Shown here: positions 18,165 through 27,005 of the stretch, in pieces
How the letters are laid out: every line of letters begins with the position of its first letter
Numbering within the stretch: the stretch's first letter is position 1
From: Flavobacterium poyangense
Lineage (GTDB): Bacteria > Bacteroidota > Bacteroidia > Flavobacteriales > Flavobacteriaceae
DNA: 64,000 nucleotides
Assembly (NCBI RefSeq): GCF_011751075.1
Contig: NZ_JAALLN010000002.1
Coordinates: 266,709-330,708 of the forward strand
Direction: 5' to 3'
Translations under genes and position numbers: made by a program
The notes under the pieces: model-generated
What the model was told of the DNA's origin: nothing
Databases searched by the model: none
Seen by the model: the letters and a program-made list of their open reading frames with translations, nothing else

Positions 18165-19769
18165 ATGATTGATTTTATATACCAAGACCCTTATCCTATT
18201 TTGAAGGATGAGACGCAATACCGCAAAATTACTTCTGATTTTGTAAAACTGGAACAATTTGGAGAACGTGAAATTTTAACTGTTGATCCAAAAGGTTTAG
18301 AATTATTGGCTGAGGAAGCATTGACAGATGTTTCGTTTATGCTAAGAACTACCCACCTGCAAAAACTTCGCAACATCTTAGACGATCCTGAAGCTACAGA
18401 CAACGATCGTTTTGTAGCCTACAACTTGCTACAAAATGCTTCTGTTGCAGCTGAAGGTCAATTACCAAGTTGTCAGGATACCGGAACAGCTATTGTAATG
18501 GCAAAAAAGGGAGAAAGTATTTTCACTGGAGTTGATGATGCAGAATGGTTGAGTAAAGGGATTTTCAACACCTACCAAAAGCGTAACCTACGTTATTCTC
18601 AGATTGTACCGATCTCCATGTTTGAAGAAAAGAACTCTGGTTCAAATCTTCCGGCACAAATTGACATTTATGCTAAAAAAGGAGCTTCTTATGAGTTTTT
18701 ATTTATGGCAAAAGGAGGCGGATCTGCCAACAAAACCTTTTTGTACCAAAAAACAAAATCGCTTTTAAATGATAAAGCAATGGATGAATTCATCCGCGAA
18801 AAAATAAAGGATTTAGGAACTTCTGCTTGTCCACCATATCACTTAGCTTTGGTAATTGGCGGAACTTCAGCAGAAGCCAACTTAGGTGCTGTCAAAAAAG
18901 CATCTGCAGGTTATTACGATCATCTCCCGACTTCCGGAAACATGGCCGGTCAGGCTTTCCGTGATTTGGAATGGGAAGAGCGTGTACAGAAAATCTGCCA
19001 GGAAAGTGCTATCGGCGCTCAGTTTGGTGGTAAATACTTCACCCATGATGTTCGTGTAATTCGTTTGCCACGTCACGCTGCCTCTTGTCCGGTTGGATTA
19101 GGTGTTTCTTGCTCTGCCGATAGAAATATCAAAGGAAAAATTACTAAGGACGGAATCTATGTCGAACAACTGGAGGTAAATCCGCAGCAGTTTTTACCCG
19201 AAACAGCTCCGCATTTAGAAGCTCCTGTTGAAATTGACCTGAATATGCCAATGGCTGATATTCTGGCAAAACTGACGCAATATCCGATTAAAACCCGCTT
19301 GAAACTAAACGGAACCGTAATTGTAGCCCGTGACATTGCTCATGCCAAGATTATGGAATTATTGGAAGCCGGAAAACCAATGCCGGACTACTTCAAAAAT
19401 CACCCGGTTTACTACGCTGGTCCTGCAAAAACTCCGGAAGGCATGGCCTCAGGAAGTTTTGGACCAACAACCGCAGGTCGTATGGACGTTTATGTTGATG
19501 AATTTCAAAAACATGGCGGAAGCATGATCATGCTCGCAAAAGGAAACAGATCGAAACAAGTCACTACCGCTTGTAATAAATACGGCGGGTTCTATTTAGG
19601 ATCTATTGGTGGCCCCGCAGCAATTTTAGCACAGGATAATATTCTGAAAGTAGAAGTTGTGGACTTTGAAGAACTAGGAATGGAAGCTGTTCGTAAAATT
19701 ACAGTAAAAGATTTCCCTGCTTTTATTATTACAGATGATAAGGGTAATGATTTCTTTGAGAATTTATAA
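18165..19769 (+). CDS. fumA: Class I fumarate hydratase (4Fe-4S)
   Basis: A 534-residue iron-sulfur fumarase interconverting fumarate and L-malate in the TCA cycle. It matches the E. coli FumA type in length and order. The three expected cluster cysteines are visible: C103 in [10 protein letters not shown], one in [11 protein letters not shown] near 222, and one in the [17 protein letters not shown] region near 310-320. The C-terminal swivelling domain contains [26 protein letters not shown]. It is monocistronic with a strong terminator shared with the convergent PAS gene. As an oxygen-sensitive class I enzyme it is typical of Bacteroidota. Confidence 0.95.
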   Translation: MIDFIYQDPYPILKDETQYRKITSDFVKLEQFGEREILTVDPKGLELLAEEALTDVSFMLRTTHLQKLRNILDDPEATDNDRFVAYNLLQNASVAAEGQLPSCQDTGTAIVMAKKGESIFTGVDDAEWLSKGIFNTYQKRNLRYSQIVPISMFEEKNSGSNLPAQIDIYAKKGASYEFLFMAKGGGSANKTFLYQKTKSLLNDKAMDEFIREKIKDLGTSACPPYHLALVIGGTSAEANLGAVKKASAGYYDHLPTSGNMAGQAFRDLEWEERVQKICQESAIGAQFGGKYFTHDVRVIRLPRHAASCPVGLGVSCSADRNIKGKITKDGIYVEQLEVNPQQFLPETAPHLEAPVEIDLNMPMADILAKLTQYPIKTRLKLNGTVIVARDIAHAKIMELLEAGKPMPDYFKNHPVYYAGPAKTPEGMASGSFGPTTAGRMDVYVDEFQKHGGSMIMLAKGNRSKQVTTACNKYGGFYLGSIGGPAAILAQDNILKVEVVDFEELGMEAVRKITVKDFPAFIITDDKGNDFFENL

Positions 19770-19838
19770 TGTTTAGTAGGTTGCTTAACCGCAAGGTGCG
19801 CTAAGATTTTCGCTAAGTTCGCAAAGATATAAATAATG

Positions 19839-19862
19839 AAACCGCCCAATTGGGCGGTTTTT
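19839..19862. terminator. Bidirectional terminator after fumarase
   Basis: A perfect stem (AAACCGCCCAAT / ATTGGGCGGTTT) with A- and T-runs lies between convergent genes. The 60 bases before it contain an ACCGCAAGGTGCGCTAAG...GTTCGCAAAG repeat arm (19781-19828). Confidence 0.85.
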
Positions 19863-19866
19863 ATCA

Positions 19867-20367
19867 TTATACATTTAGATCTTCTTTCTCAAATGCTATA
19901 AAATGCGACAATTTTCCTTTCAGGTTAAAAACGGGAGAAGCTGAAATTTTGCATCTATACGTTTTGCCGTCTTTTTTATAGTTTTTAATGGTTTTCTCAA
20001 ACGGGATCCGCAATTCAATTGCTTTTTTTATTTCTTTTAGATCTGTTTTAGAAGTTGCAGAGCCCTGAAACATCTTTGGTGTTTTGCCCAAAACCTCGAT
20101 TTCTGTATATCCTGTCATTCTTTTTATTCCGCTTGATGCGAAAATGATCTTTAGATCAGGATCGGTTACCAGCACCACTTCTTCTTTTATACGGTCGCTG
20201 ATGTTTAGTTTTTCTTCATTCCACCCAAATTGAACGGAAATCTCTTTTATTTTCTTCAAATCAGCAAAAGCAACTTTCAACTCATTTAAATACTCATAAT
20301 GAAAATCCCATGCTAAAATCGGAACTGAATTATGGTTGGGAATTTCTTCTAACTTGTTTTTCTTCAT
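19867..20367 (-). CDS. PAS-domain protein
   Basis: A 166-residue protein whose second half is a PAS fold: IIFASSGIKRMTGYTEIEVLGKTPKMFQGS followed by IPFEKTIKNYKKDGKTYRCKISASPVFN. This is close to LOV/PAS9 patterns, but the flavin-binding GRNCRFLQ Cys motif is absent (KTPKMFQG instead), so blue-light adduct formation is not expected. There is no output domain, so it is either a stand-alone sensor or a partner protein. Signal unknown. Confidence 0.85.
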   Translation of the reverse strand: MKKNKLEEIPNHNSVPILAWDFHYEYLNELKVAFADLKKIKEISVQFGWNEEKLNISDRIKEEVVLVTDPDLKIIFASSGIKRMTGYTEIEVLGKTPKMFQGSATSKTDLKEIKKAIELRIPFEKTIKNYKKDGKTYRCKISASPVFNLKGKLSHFIAFEKEDLNV

Positions 20368-20462
20368 TGTAAATAATTAAGGGCAAACTATTTCATTATA
20401 AAGATAACGAGAAAATTCGTCCCAAAACAACCGTACTCACTATTTAATAATGGTCTAAATTA

Positions 20463-21545
20463 TCAAAATGCAAATTTTAATTGAACGACAACTGCTTTCT
20501 TCTCTTCTGTATTCAGATTATTTAAAGAAATCCCAAGTAATCGAACAGAATCTTTCATTTTTTCCTGATACAATAACTCCTCCACTGTTTCGAGAATCAG
20601 GCTTTTATCAGCAATAAAATAAGGTAATGTTTTACTTCTGGTCTGTTGCGTAAAATCACTGTATTTGATTTTGAGTGTCACTGTTTTTCCCGAAATATTG
20701 TATTTCTTTAAACGTCTTTCTAAGGATGTGGCAATTCGGTCAAGCTGTTCCAACATAAAAATTTCCGAAGACAAATTCACATCAAAAGTATGTTCAGCCG
20801 CAACTGACTTGGTCACGCGAAAAGGTTTTACCTCGCTGTTATGAATGCCACGAACAACATTGTAATAAAAGGCACCCGATTTTCCGAAATGTTTTTCCAA
20901 AAACTCCAAGGATTTGCTTTTGAGCTCCATACCGGTAAAAATACCCAATTGGTACATTTTTTCTGTGGTTACTTTTCCAACTCCATAAAACTTGCGAATC
21001 GGTAACTCTTCCAGAAAAGCCAGAATCTCATCGGGATTTACGGTTTTCTGTCCGTTTGGTTTATTATAATCGCTGGCAATTTTGGCCACAAATTTATTGA
21101 CCGAAATTCCGGCAGAAGCCGTAAGACCTACTTCTTTAAAAATTCGTGATCTAATTTCCTGGGCAAGTAAACCTGCACTTGGATTTCCTTTTTTATTATG
21201 GGTTACATCCAGATAAGCCTCGTCAAGCGAAAGCGGCTCGACCAAATCGGTATACTCATGAAAAATTTCATGAATTTTATTTGAAATCTCTCTATACCGG
21301 TCAAAACGTGGTCGGACAAAAATAAGATCAGGACAATACTTTTTGGCCAAAACCCCACTTATGGCACTGCGAACACCAAATTTACGTGCTTCATAACTTG
21401 CCGCCGAGACCACACCTCTATTCTCTGATCCACCAACAGCAACGGGTTTTCCGCGCAAAGCAGGATTATCCATTTGCTCTACCGATGCATAAAAAGCATC
21501 CATATCAATATGGATAATTTTTCGATATACGGGTGTTTCAGACAT
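20463..21545 (-). CDS. dinB: DNA polymerase IV (Y-family)
   Basis: A 360-residue translesion polymerase that copies past damaged DNA. The catalytic palm has IHIDMDAFYASVEQ (D14, D16) and PLSLDEAYLDVT with the S-L-D-E acidic pair near 105; the finger has VAVGGSENRGVVSAASYEAR. A helix-hairpin-helix (GVGKVTTEKMYQLGI) and the little-finger domain follow. The clamp-binding motif at the extreme C-terminus is not obvious (ends VVVQLKFAF). A TAAATTTG box (21550-21557, minus strand) sits only five bases before the ATG, so the main transcript might be nearly leaderless. Confidence 0.95.
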   Translation of the reverse strand: MSETPVYRKIIHIDMDAFYASVEQMDNPALRGKPVAVGGSENRGVVSAASYEARKFGVRSAISGVLAKKYCPDLIFVRPRFDRYREISNKIHEIFHEYTDLVEPLSLDEAYLDVTHNKKGNPSAGLLAQEIRSRIFKEVGLTASAGISVNKFVAKIASDYNKPNGQKTVNPDEILAFLEELPIRKFYGVGKVTTEKMYQLGIFTGMELKSKSLEFLEKHFGKSGAFYYNVVRGIHNSEVKPFRVTKSVAAEHTFDVNLSSEIFMLEQLDRIATSLERRLKKYNISGKTVTLKIKYSDFTQQTRSKTLPYFIADKSLILETVEELLYQEKMKDSVRLLGISLNNLNTEEKKAVVVQLKFAF

Positions 21546-21584
21546 GCTACAAATTTAAGCAGATTTATGGCTTAGCTGTATAAA

Positions 21585-21610
21585 AAAAGCTTCGCAATTG
21601 CGAAGCTTTT
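21585..21610 (-). terminator. Terminator hairpin, identical to the one at 44251
   Basis: A perfect palindrome AAAAGCTTCGCAATTGCGAAGCTTTT with an A-run on the left gives a minus-strand terminator. It now lies upstream of dinB and downstream of an IS remnant, so no intact gene uses it. The same hairpin terminates the M4 peptidase at 44298. Confidence 0.85.
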
Positions 21611-21647
21611 GATGGTCTTTATAAACGGAAGCTTAAACTCTAATTAC

Positions 21648-21887
21648 TCAGATCCAATAATAAATCTTTAAAACTGCCATAAAAACCACCAAACTTTTGC
21701 TGAAGCAGATTGTCCGTCGATTCAATCTTTTTAGATGAGTTCTGAGCGTCAAATTTTTCCTCTCAATATGGTTTGTCCCGAAACGTTTTACAGAATGTAA
21801 TCTCTCGTCAATCAGATATCTGTAATTCTTTAATCGGTCAGTAAATTCACCAACCCATCTGCAACACCAAGTCGGGTTTGAAGCCAT
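21648..21887 (-). pseudogene. IS1-family transposase remnant (C-terminal part)
   Basis: A 79-codon fragment whose KRFGTNHIERKNLTLRTHLKRLNRRTICFSKS stretch (shown here only as a description: IERKNLTLRTxLKRLxRxTICFSKS) is the C-terminal hallmark of IS1 InsB-type DDE transposases. The catalytic acidic residues further upstream are missing, and the first 15 residues do not belong to the family. It marks an old insertion at the left edge of the accessory island. A second, independent fragment lies at 24752-25024. Confidence 0.8.
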
Positions 21888-21916
21888 TTTTTTCGATTTA
21901 AGACATTATAAAATAA

Positions 21917-22029
21917 AAAAACAACCCTAAGGTTGTTTTAATTTTTATGCGATATTAATATAAAACTTTGATTCTCTGCGAATGTGAAATGGAATTATTA
22001 AACACCAATACATCTGATGCATTACCCTA
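21917..22029 (-). repeat. Terminator-bearing 3' segment shared with 47501-47620
   Basis: It contains a stem AAAACAACC / GGTTGTTTT (21917-21939) followed rightwards by an about 70-bp tract ending at ATGCATTACCCTACTA next to the immunity gene stop. The same order and about 70 percent similar sequence (by eye) occur at 47501-47620 behind the second M4 peptidase. It serves as the terminator of the 22030 gene. Confidence 0.6.
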
Positions 22030-22533
22030 CTAATCTGTAAGATCGGGATCAGCTAAAGGAATAACAATTTTAATTATAGAAATTAGATTTTTATTAAAAT
22101 AGAACTCTACCTTAACTTTTTCACCTCTTTTAACATTTATACTTCTCATTTCATATTGTTTATATGAATCACCGTTAATTTTATAAGAAATTCTCTTTTT
22201 AAAATCATCATTAACATCGGGTTTGAGGTTAATATTAATCGAATTAAAATTATTATTTTCTGATTGAAATCTAATTGGTAAAAAACCATATTGTTTTGTA
22301 ATAATACTTTTATCCAACCATATGTTAAAATTATTCTTTATAATATTAGCTGAATCTTTAATAACTAAAACATTTAGCTTATCAGTAAGAAAAATTTCTT
22401 TTTTAATGGATTCCTTTTTACTATCCGAATAAGAAAAAAAATATTGTATAAACTGTCCATTTTTAGAAAAAAATACACTAAAAAAATAATAAAATATAAT
22501 CGAAATTATAACAAAAATTATCACTTTCCTCAT
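22030..22533 (-). CDS. Putative Rhs immunity protein, membrane-anchored
   Basis: A 167-residue protein with one strong N-terminal TM helix (VIIFVIISIIFYYFFSVFF), then an extracytoplasmic domain rich in Lys, Asn and Ile and with beta-type strands near the end (KVKVEFYFNKNLISIIKIVI). Its ATG overlaps the stop of the Rhs gene by four bases (ATGA), the classical toxin-immunity arrangement. No family is recognised. Membrane placement suggests that the partner toxin acts in or must cross the envelope. The function is inferred from position only. Confidence 0.55.
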   Translation of the reverse strand: MRKVIIFVIISIIFYYFFSVFFSKNGQFIQYFFSYSDSKKESIKKEIFLTDKLNVLVIKDSANIIKNNFNIWLDKSIITKQYGFLPIRFQSENNNFNSININLKPDVNDDFKKRISYKINGDSYKQYEMRSINVKRGEKVKVEFYFNKNLISIIKIVIPLADPDLTD

Positions 22534-24761
22534 TTTTTTCTTTTTAATTTATTGTCTACATCTTTTCCTTGATTTCTTTGCTCAATTGAAGCTTGTTTTG
22601 CATTCGGTGTAAAATTAGGAAAAGCTGGACTTCCTATTACTTGTCCCGATGTCCATTCTCCATTTTTAAGACCTGCAGCATCTAAAGCAACCTCAGGTAT
22701 AGCTGTACAGTTGTTTGTCATCATATTATGTCCTTTTTTCGCTGTTTTTTCAGCAGCACTAATCATATCATTATCTTGCTTATCTGTAGTCTTTATCAAA
22801 AACCCTTCTCTATATCTTTGCTTAATTTCTCCATTATCATCTCTTTCAGAGTTTTTAGTACCTTCTCCATCATCATAATCATGTTTAAAAGTATTGTATT
22901 CTGAATTTGTAAACTCTTCAAGGCTATCAAATTGCTTTATTGTATAACTATCATTCTCTGAACCATCATCCTTTGTACCTGCCCAGTCACCGTCTAAAGA
23001 TATATACGTCCAACCTTTCTTCTCATCACCAACTAAAATTGCTTGATGTCCCCATCTATGTACTCCACTCGATCCCGTATTTTCATTATTACCGTAAGAA
23101 AGAGTTATAATATCACTTGGTGCCATTCCATCTGGATCAATAAAATAAACAGGATTATCAAAAGCGTAATTATAAGGACTATGTCTTCGCATTTTCTCAG
23201 CCAACGGGTCAATATTCATCCAGCGACCAAGCGCAGGGTCATAATTTCTTGCACCATAATCGTAGAAGTTAAGCCCCAGCTCGTCTTGCAGTTCCTTTCC
23301 GTTGTACTTATACTTATTACTTGATCCTACAACTAGAGAATTATACCCATTATGCTTCAACCCAAAAGGATAATAATTATCTTCTTCCAAAATCTCAAGA
23401 ACGTTTGTTACTGGATTTTTAGCGTAACTTACTCGAATATTGCCTAAATGGTCTTTGTATTGAAATACGTATGAAAGTGCCCCACTGGTATTTCTTACAT
23501 AGCCCTCTGTCGTTGGGAAAAACTTTAAAGTTGTATTCTCATATTGGTAACCTCCTAAATAATCTGTTATGATAGCAGATTTTCCTGTTTCATTTACAAT
23601 TTTCTGTACTTTTTGTCCTGCTGCATTGTAAATGTATACAATATTTCCTGTGGTAGCAAAGGTTATTTTTGTAGGTAAATTTAAGTGATTATAAGTAATT
23701 GCCGTAATGCTTTTGTTTTTGTCGGTAATCATATTACCGTTTAGATCATAGGTATAATCATCTGTGGTTTTATTTAAATCATTAAAACCACTGGTATTAT
23801 TCGAACTGTCAACCACCTTAGAAAGCTGGTTGGAATTGGTTAGATAACTATACCCTAAATTATCAATCTGTGCAGGTTGCGGTTGCGTATCGCTATCACC
23901 ATTTCGTACCAAAGTCATGATATTGCCATTTTTGTCGTACGACAAACTCTCATTGTAGGCATTGGTGGTGATCAGGCTCTTTTCATAAATCGCATTTTTC
24001 AAACGATTCAAATGATCATATTGGTAACCGTAAGCTCGTTCGACATTATCAGAACTTGTTTTCCAGAAAGTCTCGGCTATATTACCATTATACAAGGCAT
24101 TGACTCCCGGAATGCCAGCACCAACTGTATTGTAATTGATCTTAAAAGCAAATAAATCTTTAGGATCTGTACTTTGCTGCAGATCTGTTGTTTTATTAAT
24201 TCCCGTAAGCCAGCCCCTGATATTATAACTAAAATCTACTTTTTGCAGAGGAGCAACCGCACTGTTTCCTATCTTTTTACTTTGTAATTGTCCTAAGGCA
24301 TCATAGGAATTCTGAGCCAACAACTGAACCGCTCCCCCATTGATCTGATGCGTGTGTGTGAGCAAACGCTCCTGTGCCGTATAGGTAAAATCTTCTCTTA
24401 TGGTATATAATGTCCCAGTAGAGGTGCGTTTGTGTTTGGTGAGAGTATAAACCGGTTTCCCTGTAAAATCCAATTTGCTGTCTGTGATGGTAGACCCTCC
24501 CAAATGGTTTAAACTATAAGACTCTATTGGTCGTGCTCTCAGATCATAAAAAGTTGCATTTACTTCTCCCAGAATGGCTGCAGCAGTTGTAGGGACTCTG
24601 GTCCAGCTGCCCGTAGAGACTGTTTTTAGATTAGTCAACACGGTCTGTCCTTCTATGCTGATCGGTACTGCCGGATAATATTTCTCAGACATCACATCAA
24701 TATTCATCCAACGGGAACGTAATTTAAAGGATAAACTTACTATTTTATAATTCAAATCCAA
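22530..24761 (-). CDS. Decapitated Rhs protein with H/C permuted-papain-like C-terminal domain
   Basis: A 743-residue Rhs protein that begins abnormally. The frame starts with a TTG inside IS1-remnant sequence and reads through SRWMNIDVMSEKYYPAVPISIEG, which looks like a join between the end of one Rhs core and the middle of another. From residue about 33 it aligns well with the full-length Rhs at 36347. The core ends at about 545 with YDPALGRWMNIDPLAEK...YFIDPDGMAPSD. The variable tail has RWGHQAILVGD (H572) and TNNCTAIPE (C685). This His-before-Cys order is seen in LRAT/PPPDE-type permuted papain folds, so a peptidase or acyltransferase toxin is suggested. No signal peptide; export is doubtful. 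Confidence 0.75.
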   Translation of the reverse strand: MDLNYKIVSLSFKLRSRWMNIDVMSEKYYPAVPISIEGQTVLTNLKTVSTGSWTRVPTTAAAILGEVNATFYDLRARPIESYSLNHLGGSTITDSKLDFTGKPVYTLTKHKRTSTGTLYTIREDFTYTAQERLLTHTHQINGGAVQLLAQNSYDALGQLQSKKIGNSAVAPLQKVDFSYNIRGWLTGINKTTDLQQSTDPKDLFAFKINYNTVGAGIPGVNALYNGNIAETFWKTSSDNVERAYGYQYDHLNRLKNAIYEKSLITTNAYNESLSYDKNGNIMTLVRNGDSDTQPQPAQIDNLGYSYLTNSNQLSKVVDSSNNTSGFNDLNKTTDDYTYDLNGNMITDKNKSITAITYNHLNLPTKITFATTGNIVYIYNAAGQKVQKIVNETGKSAIITDYLGGYQYENTTLKFFPTTEGYVRNTSGALSYVFQYKDHLGNIRVSYAKNPVTNVLEILEEDNYYPFGLKHNGYNSLVVGSSNKYKYNGKELQDELGLNFYDYGARNYDPALGRWMNIDPLAEKMRRHSPYNYAFDNPVYFIDPDGMAPSDIITLSYGNNENTGSSGVHRWGHQAILVGDEKKGWTYISLDGDWAGTKDDGSENDSYTIKQFDSLEEFTNSEYNTFKHDYDDGEGTKNSERDDNGEIKQRYREGFLIKTTDKQDNDMISAAEKTAKKGHNMMTNNCTAIPEVALDAAGLKNGEWTSGQVIGSPAFPNFTPNAKQASIEQRNQGKDVDNKLKRKK

Positions 24762-25024
24762 AAGTAAATCTTTAAACTTGAAACTAAAATTATCAGACTT
24801 TTACTAAAACAAATTGTTCGACTATTCAATCTTTTGAGATGAGTTCTTAGCGTTAGATTCTTCCTTTCAATATGATTTGCACCAAAACGTTTTACTGAAT
24901 GTAATTTCTGTTCTATCAGATACCTATAGTTTTTTAATCTGTCGGTAAATATCTTTTGCGCTTCTGATAATTTTAAAGTATCCAGAACACGACTTAATGT
25001 TTTATTAGTTCGTCTGCCAACATT
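24752..25024 (-). pseudogene. Second IS1-family transposase remnant
   Basis: Reading the minus strand from 25024, an uninterrupted 90-codon frame gives NVGRRTNKTLSRVLDTLK..., then FTDRLKNYRYLIEQKLHSVKRFG, IERKNLTLRTHLKRL and TICFSKS, and stops at 24752-24754. It lacks an initiator and everything upstream. It is clearly related to the 21648 fragment (about three of four bases match by eye) but extends further N-terminally. Its 3' end overlaps the first codons of the truncated Rhs frame, so the IS end helped create that new start. Confidence 0.75.
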
Positions 25025-25043
25025 AAAACTTTAAAGTACTATA

Positions 25044-25075
25044 AAAACAAAAGCCACTCCGTAATGAAGTGGCTG
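25044..25075 (-). terminator. Terminator of the orphan Rhs cassette
   Basis: The stem GCCACT / AGTGGC with a preceding AAAAACAAAA run (a U-tract on the minus strand) lies just after the 25097 gene. The flanking ACTATAAAAxCAAAA sequence recurs at 35641-35665 after another immunity gene. Confidence 0.75.
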
Positions 25076-25096
25076 TTAGGTATTTTTATTAAATTT

Positions 25097-25519
25097 CTAT
25101 TGTTTAATATTTTCTTCTAAATTGTACTTTTCTAAATCCTTTTTTGCACTAATACTACCTAAACTAGCGCTTTTAGTCAAATTCTCCAATGCAAACTCTT
25201 TACTGTTTTTATCTAATTTTTTAACAGCTTTATAATCTGAATTTCCATTACTATTAATTTGGACAATAGCTTTATAAATATTATAGTATGCATCCTTATC
25301 ATTATATTTATAAGCCATAATCATCGAATAAGGTAGTGTCGATTCATATTCTCCTTTCTCATAATAGTAAATGCATAATCTTGCGTACAAATCTTTATCT
25401 CCAGATTTTATAATAATTGCTTTTGTTTCTTTAACTTCAGAATCCTTCAAGATTCCATCATTACATGAGCTAAGTAATGCAATCAGTAAAACATAACTAA
25501 ATAAGTTTTTTATTTTCAT
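25097..25519 (-). CDS. Putative immunity lipoprotein
   Basis: A 140-residue lipoprotein: signal peptide MKIKNLFSYVLLIALLSSCND with lipobox LSSC (Cys at 19). The mature part is alpha-helical, with a TPR/Sel1-like run (LYARLCIYYYEKGEYESTLPYSMIMAYKYNDKDAYYNIYKAI). It begins five bases after the Rhs C-terminal gene and ends at a terminator. That position suggests it neutralises the toxin on the periplasmic side. No family is recognised, so the role rests on context. Confidence 0.55.
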   Translation of the reverse strand: MKIKNLFSYVLLIALLSSCNDGILKDSEVKETKAIIIKSGDKDLYARLCIYYYEKGEYESTLPYSMIMAYKYNDKDAYYNIYKAIVQINSNGNSDYKAVKKLDKNSKEFALENLTKSASLGSISAKKDLEKYNLEENIKQ

Positions 25520-25524
25520 TTTAA

Positions 25525-26337
25525 TTAATCATTAAATTTATTTATTAAAGTACCATTGTAATATACATTCCAAACGTCATCACCAAAAAAATCTGGGTTA
25601 TCTACTCCAACTTCAGCATTAATGCCTAATGGGCTTAAAAAATTAGGTGTCGTTAAATAAAAACCATTAGGCGCAATAACTGTAAGACCTTTTGTGTCAT
25701 ATGAAATATTGTCTGCTATATTTCTTACCTTCATTCCACCATCCGTTACTCCTTCTAATCCCGCATTGCAACCTTTTATTACTAATGTCAATTTCCCATT
25801 TTTACTTTTATAAAAATCTCTCCATTGAGAACTGTATTTACTTAAAATTACATTTAATTCTTCTACATTATTAATTTGCTCTCCATTCGGACCTTTAATC
25901 CATGTGTTTGTTGAATGAGCATAGAGAACTACTACACCTTTTAAAGCTTTTTTATCCTTTTTTGCTACTTCAAATAATGAGCCGTCTTTTCCTTTTTTAA
26001 ACCAATTTATAGGTGTTTCCGCTTTTCCTTTTTTTGCAGGTGGGTCTTCCCCACTTTCATTATTATTCTTACCGTCACTATTTCCTCCAGAATTAGCATA
26101 TGACAAAGCGTCCTCAAATGAAACTTCTTTACCATTTATTACATATTTACCCGTAGCATCATTATATATTGAATCCGCTCCACTAGGGTCCTTCCAAAAA
26201 ACTGGATTATTGTCAAAGGCATTATAAGGAGAGAAATTATGATGCATTACAGGGTCTTGTACCACCCATCTACCAATTGCAGGGTCATATTGTCTGAAAT
26301 CCATAGCGTACATGTTAAGCCCCAGTTCGTCTTGCAA
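25525..26337 (-). CDS. Orphan Rhs C-terminal cassette with caspase-like H/C domain
   Basis: A 270-codon frame starting at a TTG inside the Rhs core motif (QDELGLNMYAMDFRQYDPAIGRWVVQDP). The Rhs-like frame continues upstream to about 26408 without an ATG, ending where unrelated DNA begins, so it is a displaced tail rather than a complete gene. After a Gly/Asn-rich linker the tail has a strand VVVLYAHST with H141, a long helix, then LTLVIKGCNAG with C190. A His-then-Cys dyad on successive strands is the layout of clan CD (caspase-like) peptidases; this is inference. A ribosome entry site is not obvious, and the cassette may be silent until recombined. Confidence 0.65.
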   Translation of the reverse strand: MQDELGLNMYAMDFRQYDPAIGRWVVQDPVMHHNFSPYNAFDNNPVFWKDPSGADSIYNDATGKYVINGKEVSFEDALSYANSGGNSDGKNNNESGEDPPAKKGKAETPINWFKKGKDGSLFEVAKKDKKALKGVVVLYAHSTNTWIKGPNGEQINNVEELNVILSKYSSQWRDFYKSKNGKLTLVIKGCNAGLEGVTDGGMKVRNIADNISYDTKGLTVIAPNGFYLTTPNFLSPLGINAEVGVDNPDFFGDDVWNVYYNGTLINKFND

Positions 26338-26439
26338 CTCCTGCCCGTTATACTTATACTTATAAGGATTTACAAAACTGCTATTATGTAGTAAGAACGT
26401 ACATTTCTATATTTCCTAGAGATTCAAATGTAATATTTT

Positions 26440-26622
26440 TCATTTTAAATCATTCTTTTTTTGATTGAAATAAGCTGTCATTGCGTTAAAAGCTTTACTC
26501 ATCGGTAGAGAACCTAACAATAGAGTATCGCATTTAGTAGCTTTTCTGCCTCTTTTTGGAAAAGTCATATTCATTGCATGTCTTATAAGAAAAAATGCCA
26601 AAACAATTATTAGGTTATCCAT
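26440..26622 (-). CDS. Possible small membrane protein
   Basis: A 60-codon frame with a hydrophobic N-terminus (MDNLIIVLAFFLIRHAM) followed by a basic segment (FPKRGRKATKCD). It directly follows a repeated promoter-like block at 26643-26740, which supports expression. No family is recognised. It lies between the mobile element's regulatory repeats and the truncated Rhs tail, and could be cargo or a chance frame. Confidence 0.35.
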   Translation of the reverse strand: MDNLIIVLAFFLIRHAMNMTFPKRGRKATKCDTLLLGSLPMSKAFNAMTAYFNQKKNDLK

Positions 26623-26642
26623 AGGTCTTGATTTTATATTTT

Positions 26643-26872
26643 CGTTTACAAATTGAAATAATGATTTCTTGATTGATAGTTACAACATGTAACTTTCTTT
26701 GCGGAGGTAATTTCGAGGTCCGAAATAAAATAGGACACTACATTTTCACAATAAAAGGCATCATGTTAATCATTTACAAATTGAAGAATGATTTTCTAAA
26801 ATAGTTGTTATCATTGGTAACATTCTTCTTTGCGAAGGTAATTTTGTGTGATGAAATAAAATAGGACAGTAA
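26643..26872 (-). promoter_or_regulatory. Duplicated promoter/operator-like block
   Basis: Two direct repeats of about 100 bp (26643-26740 and 26771-26872). Each has, on the minus strand, a TTACCTTCGCAAAG or TTACCTCCGCAAAG -7-like box and, about 10-15 bases downstream of it, a GTTAC-N5-GTAAC-type palindrome (26679-26693; degenerate form GTTATCATTGGTAAC near 26806-26820). The left copy precedes the 60-aa gene. The right copy precedes only an eight-codon frame (MMPFIVKM). The palindromes look like operators; the XRE protein at 27586 is a candidate binder. The rest of the gap 26623-27005 holds a terminator. Confidence 0.5.
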
Positions 26873-26894
26873 ATTTGGGTTATTTTAAAACCAA

Positions 26895-26930
26895 AAAACT
26901 CCAAATCAAACAGTTATGATTTAGAGTTTT
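26895..26930 (-). terminator. Terminator of the 27006 gene
   Basis: A 14-bp stem with one mismatch (AAAACTCCAAATCA / TGATTTAGAGTTTT); the A-run on the left gives a U-tract for minus-strand transcription. Confidence 0.7.
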
Positions 26931-27005
26931 ACTGTAATTTTTAGAATTCCCAGTATTGACAAGGGATACAAGTAAGGACAGTTTTATATTTTTTGTAGCT
27001 TTTAT

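Noticed and set aside
19867..20367. PAS protein considered as a blue-light LOV sensor
   Set aside because: The flavin-adduct motif with its Cys is replaced by KTPKMFQG.
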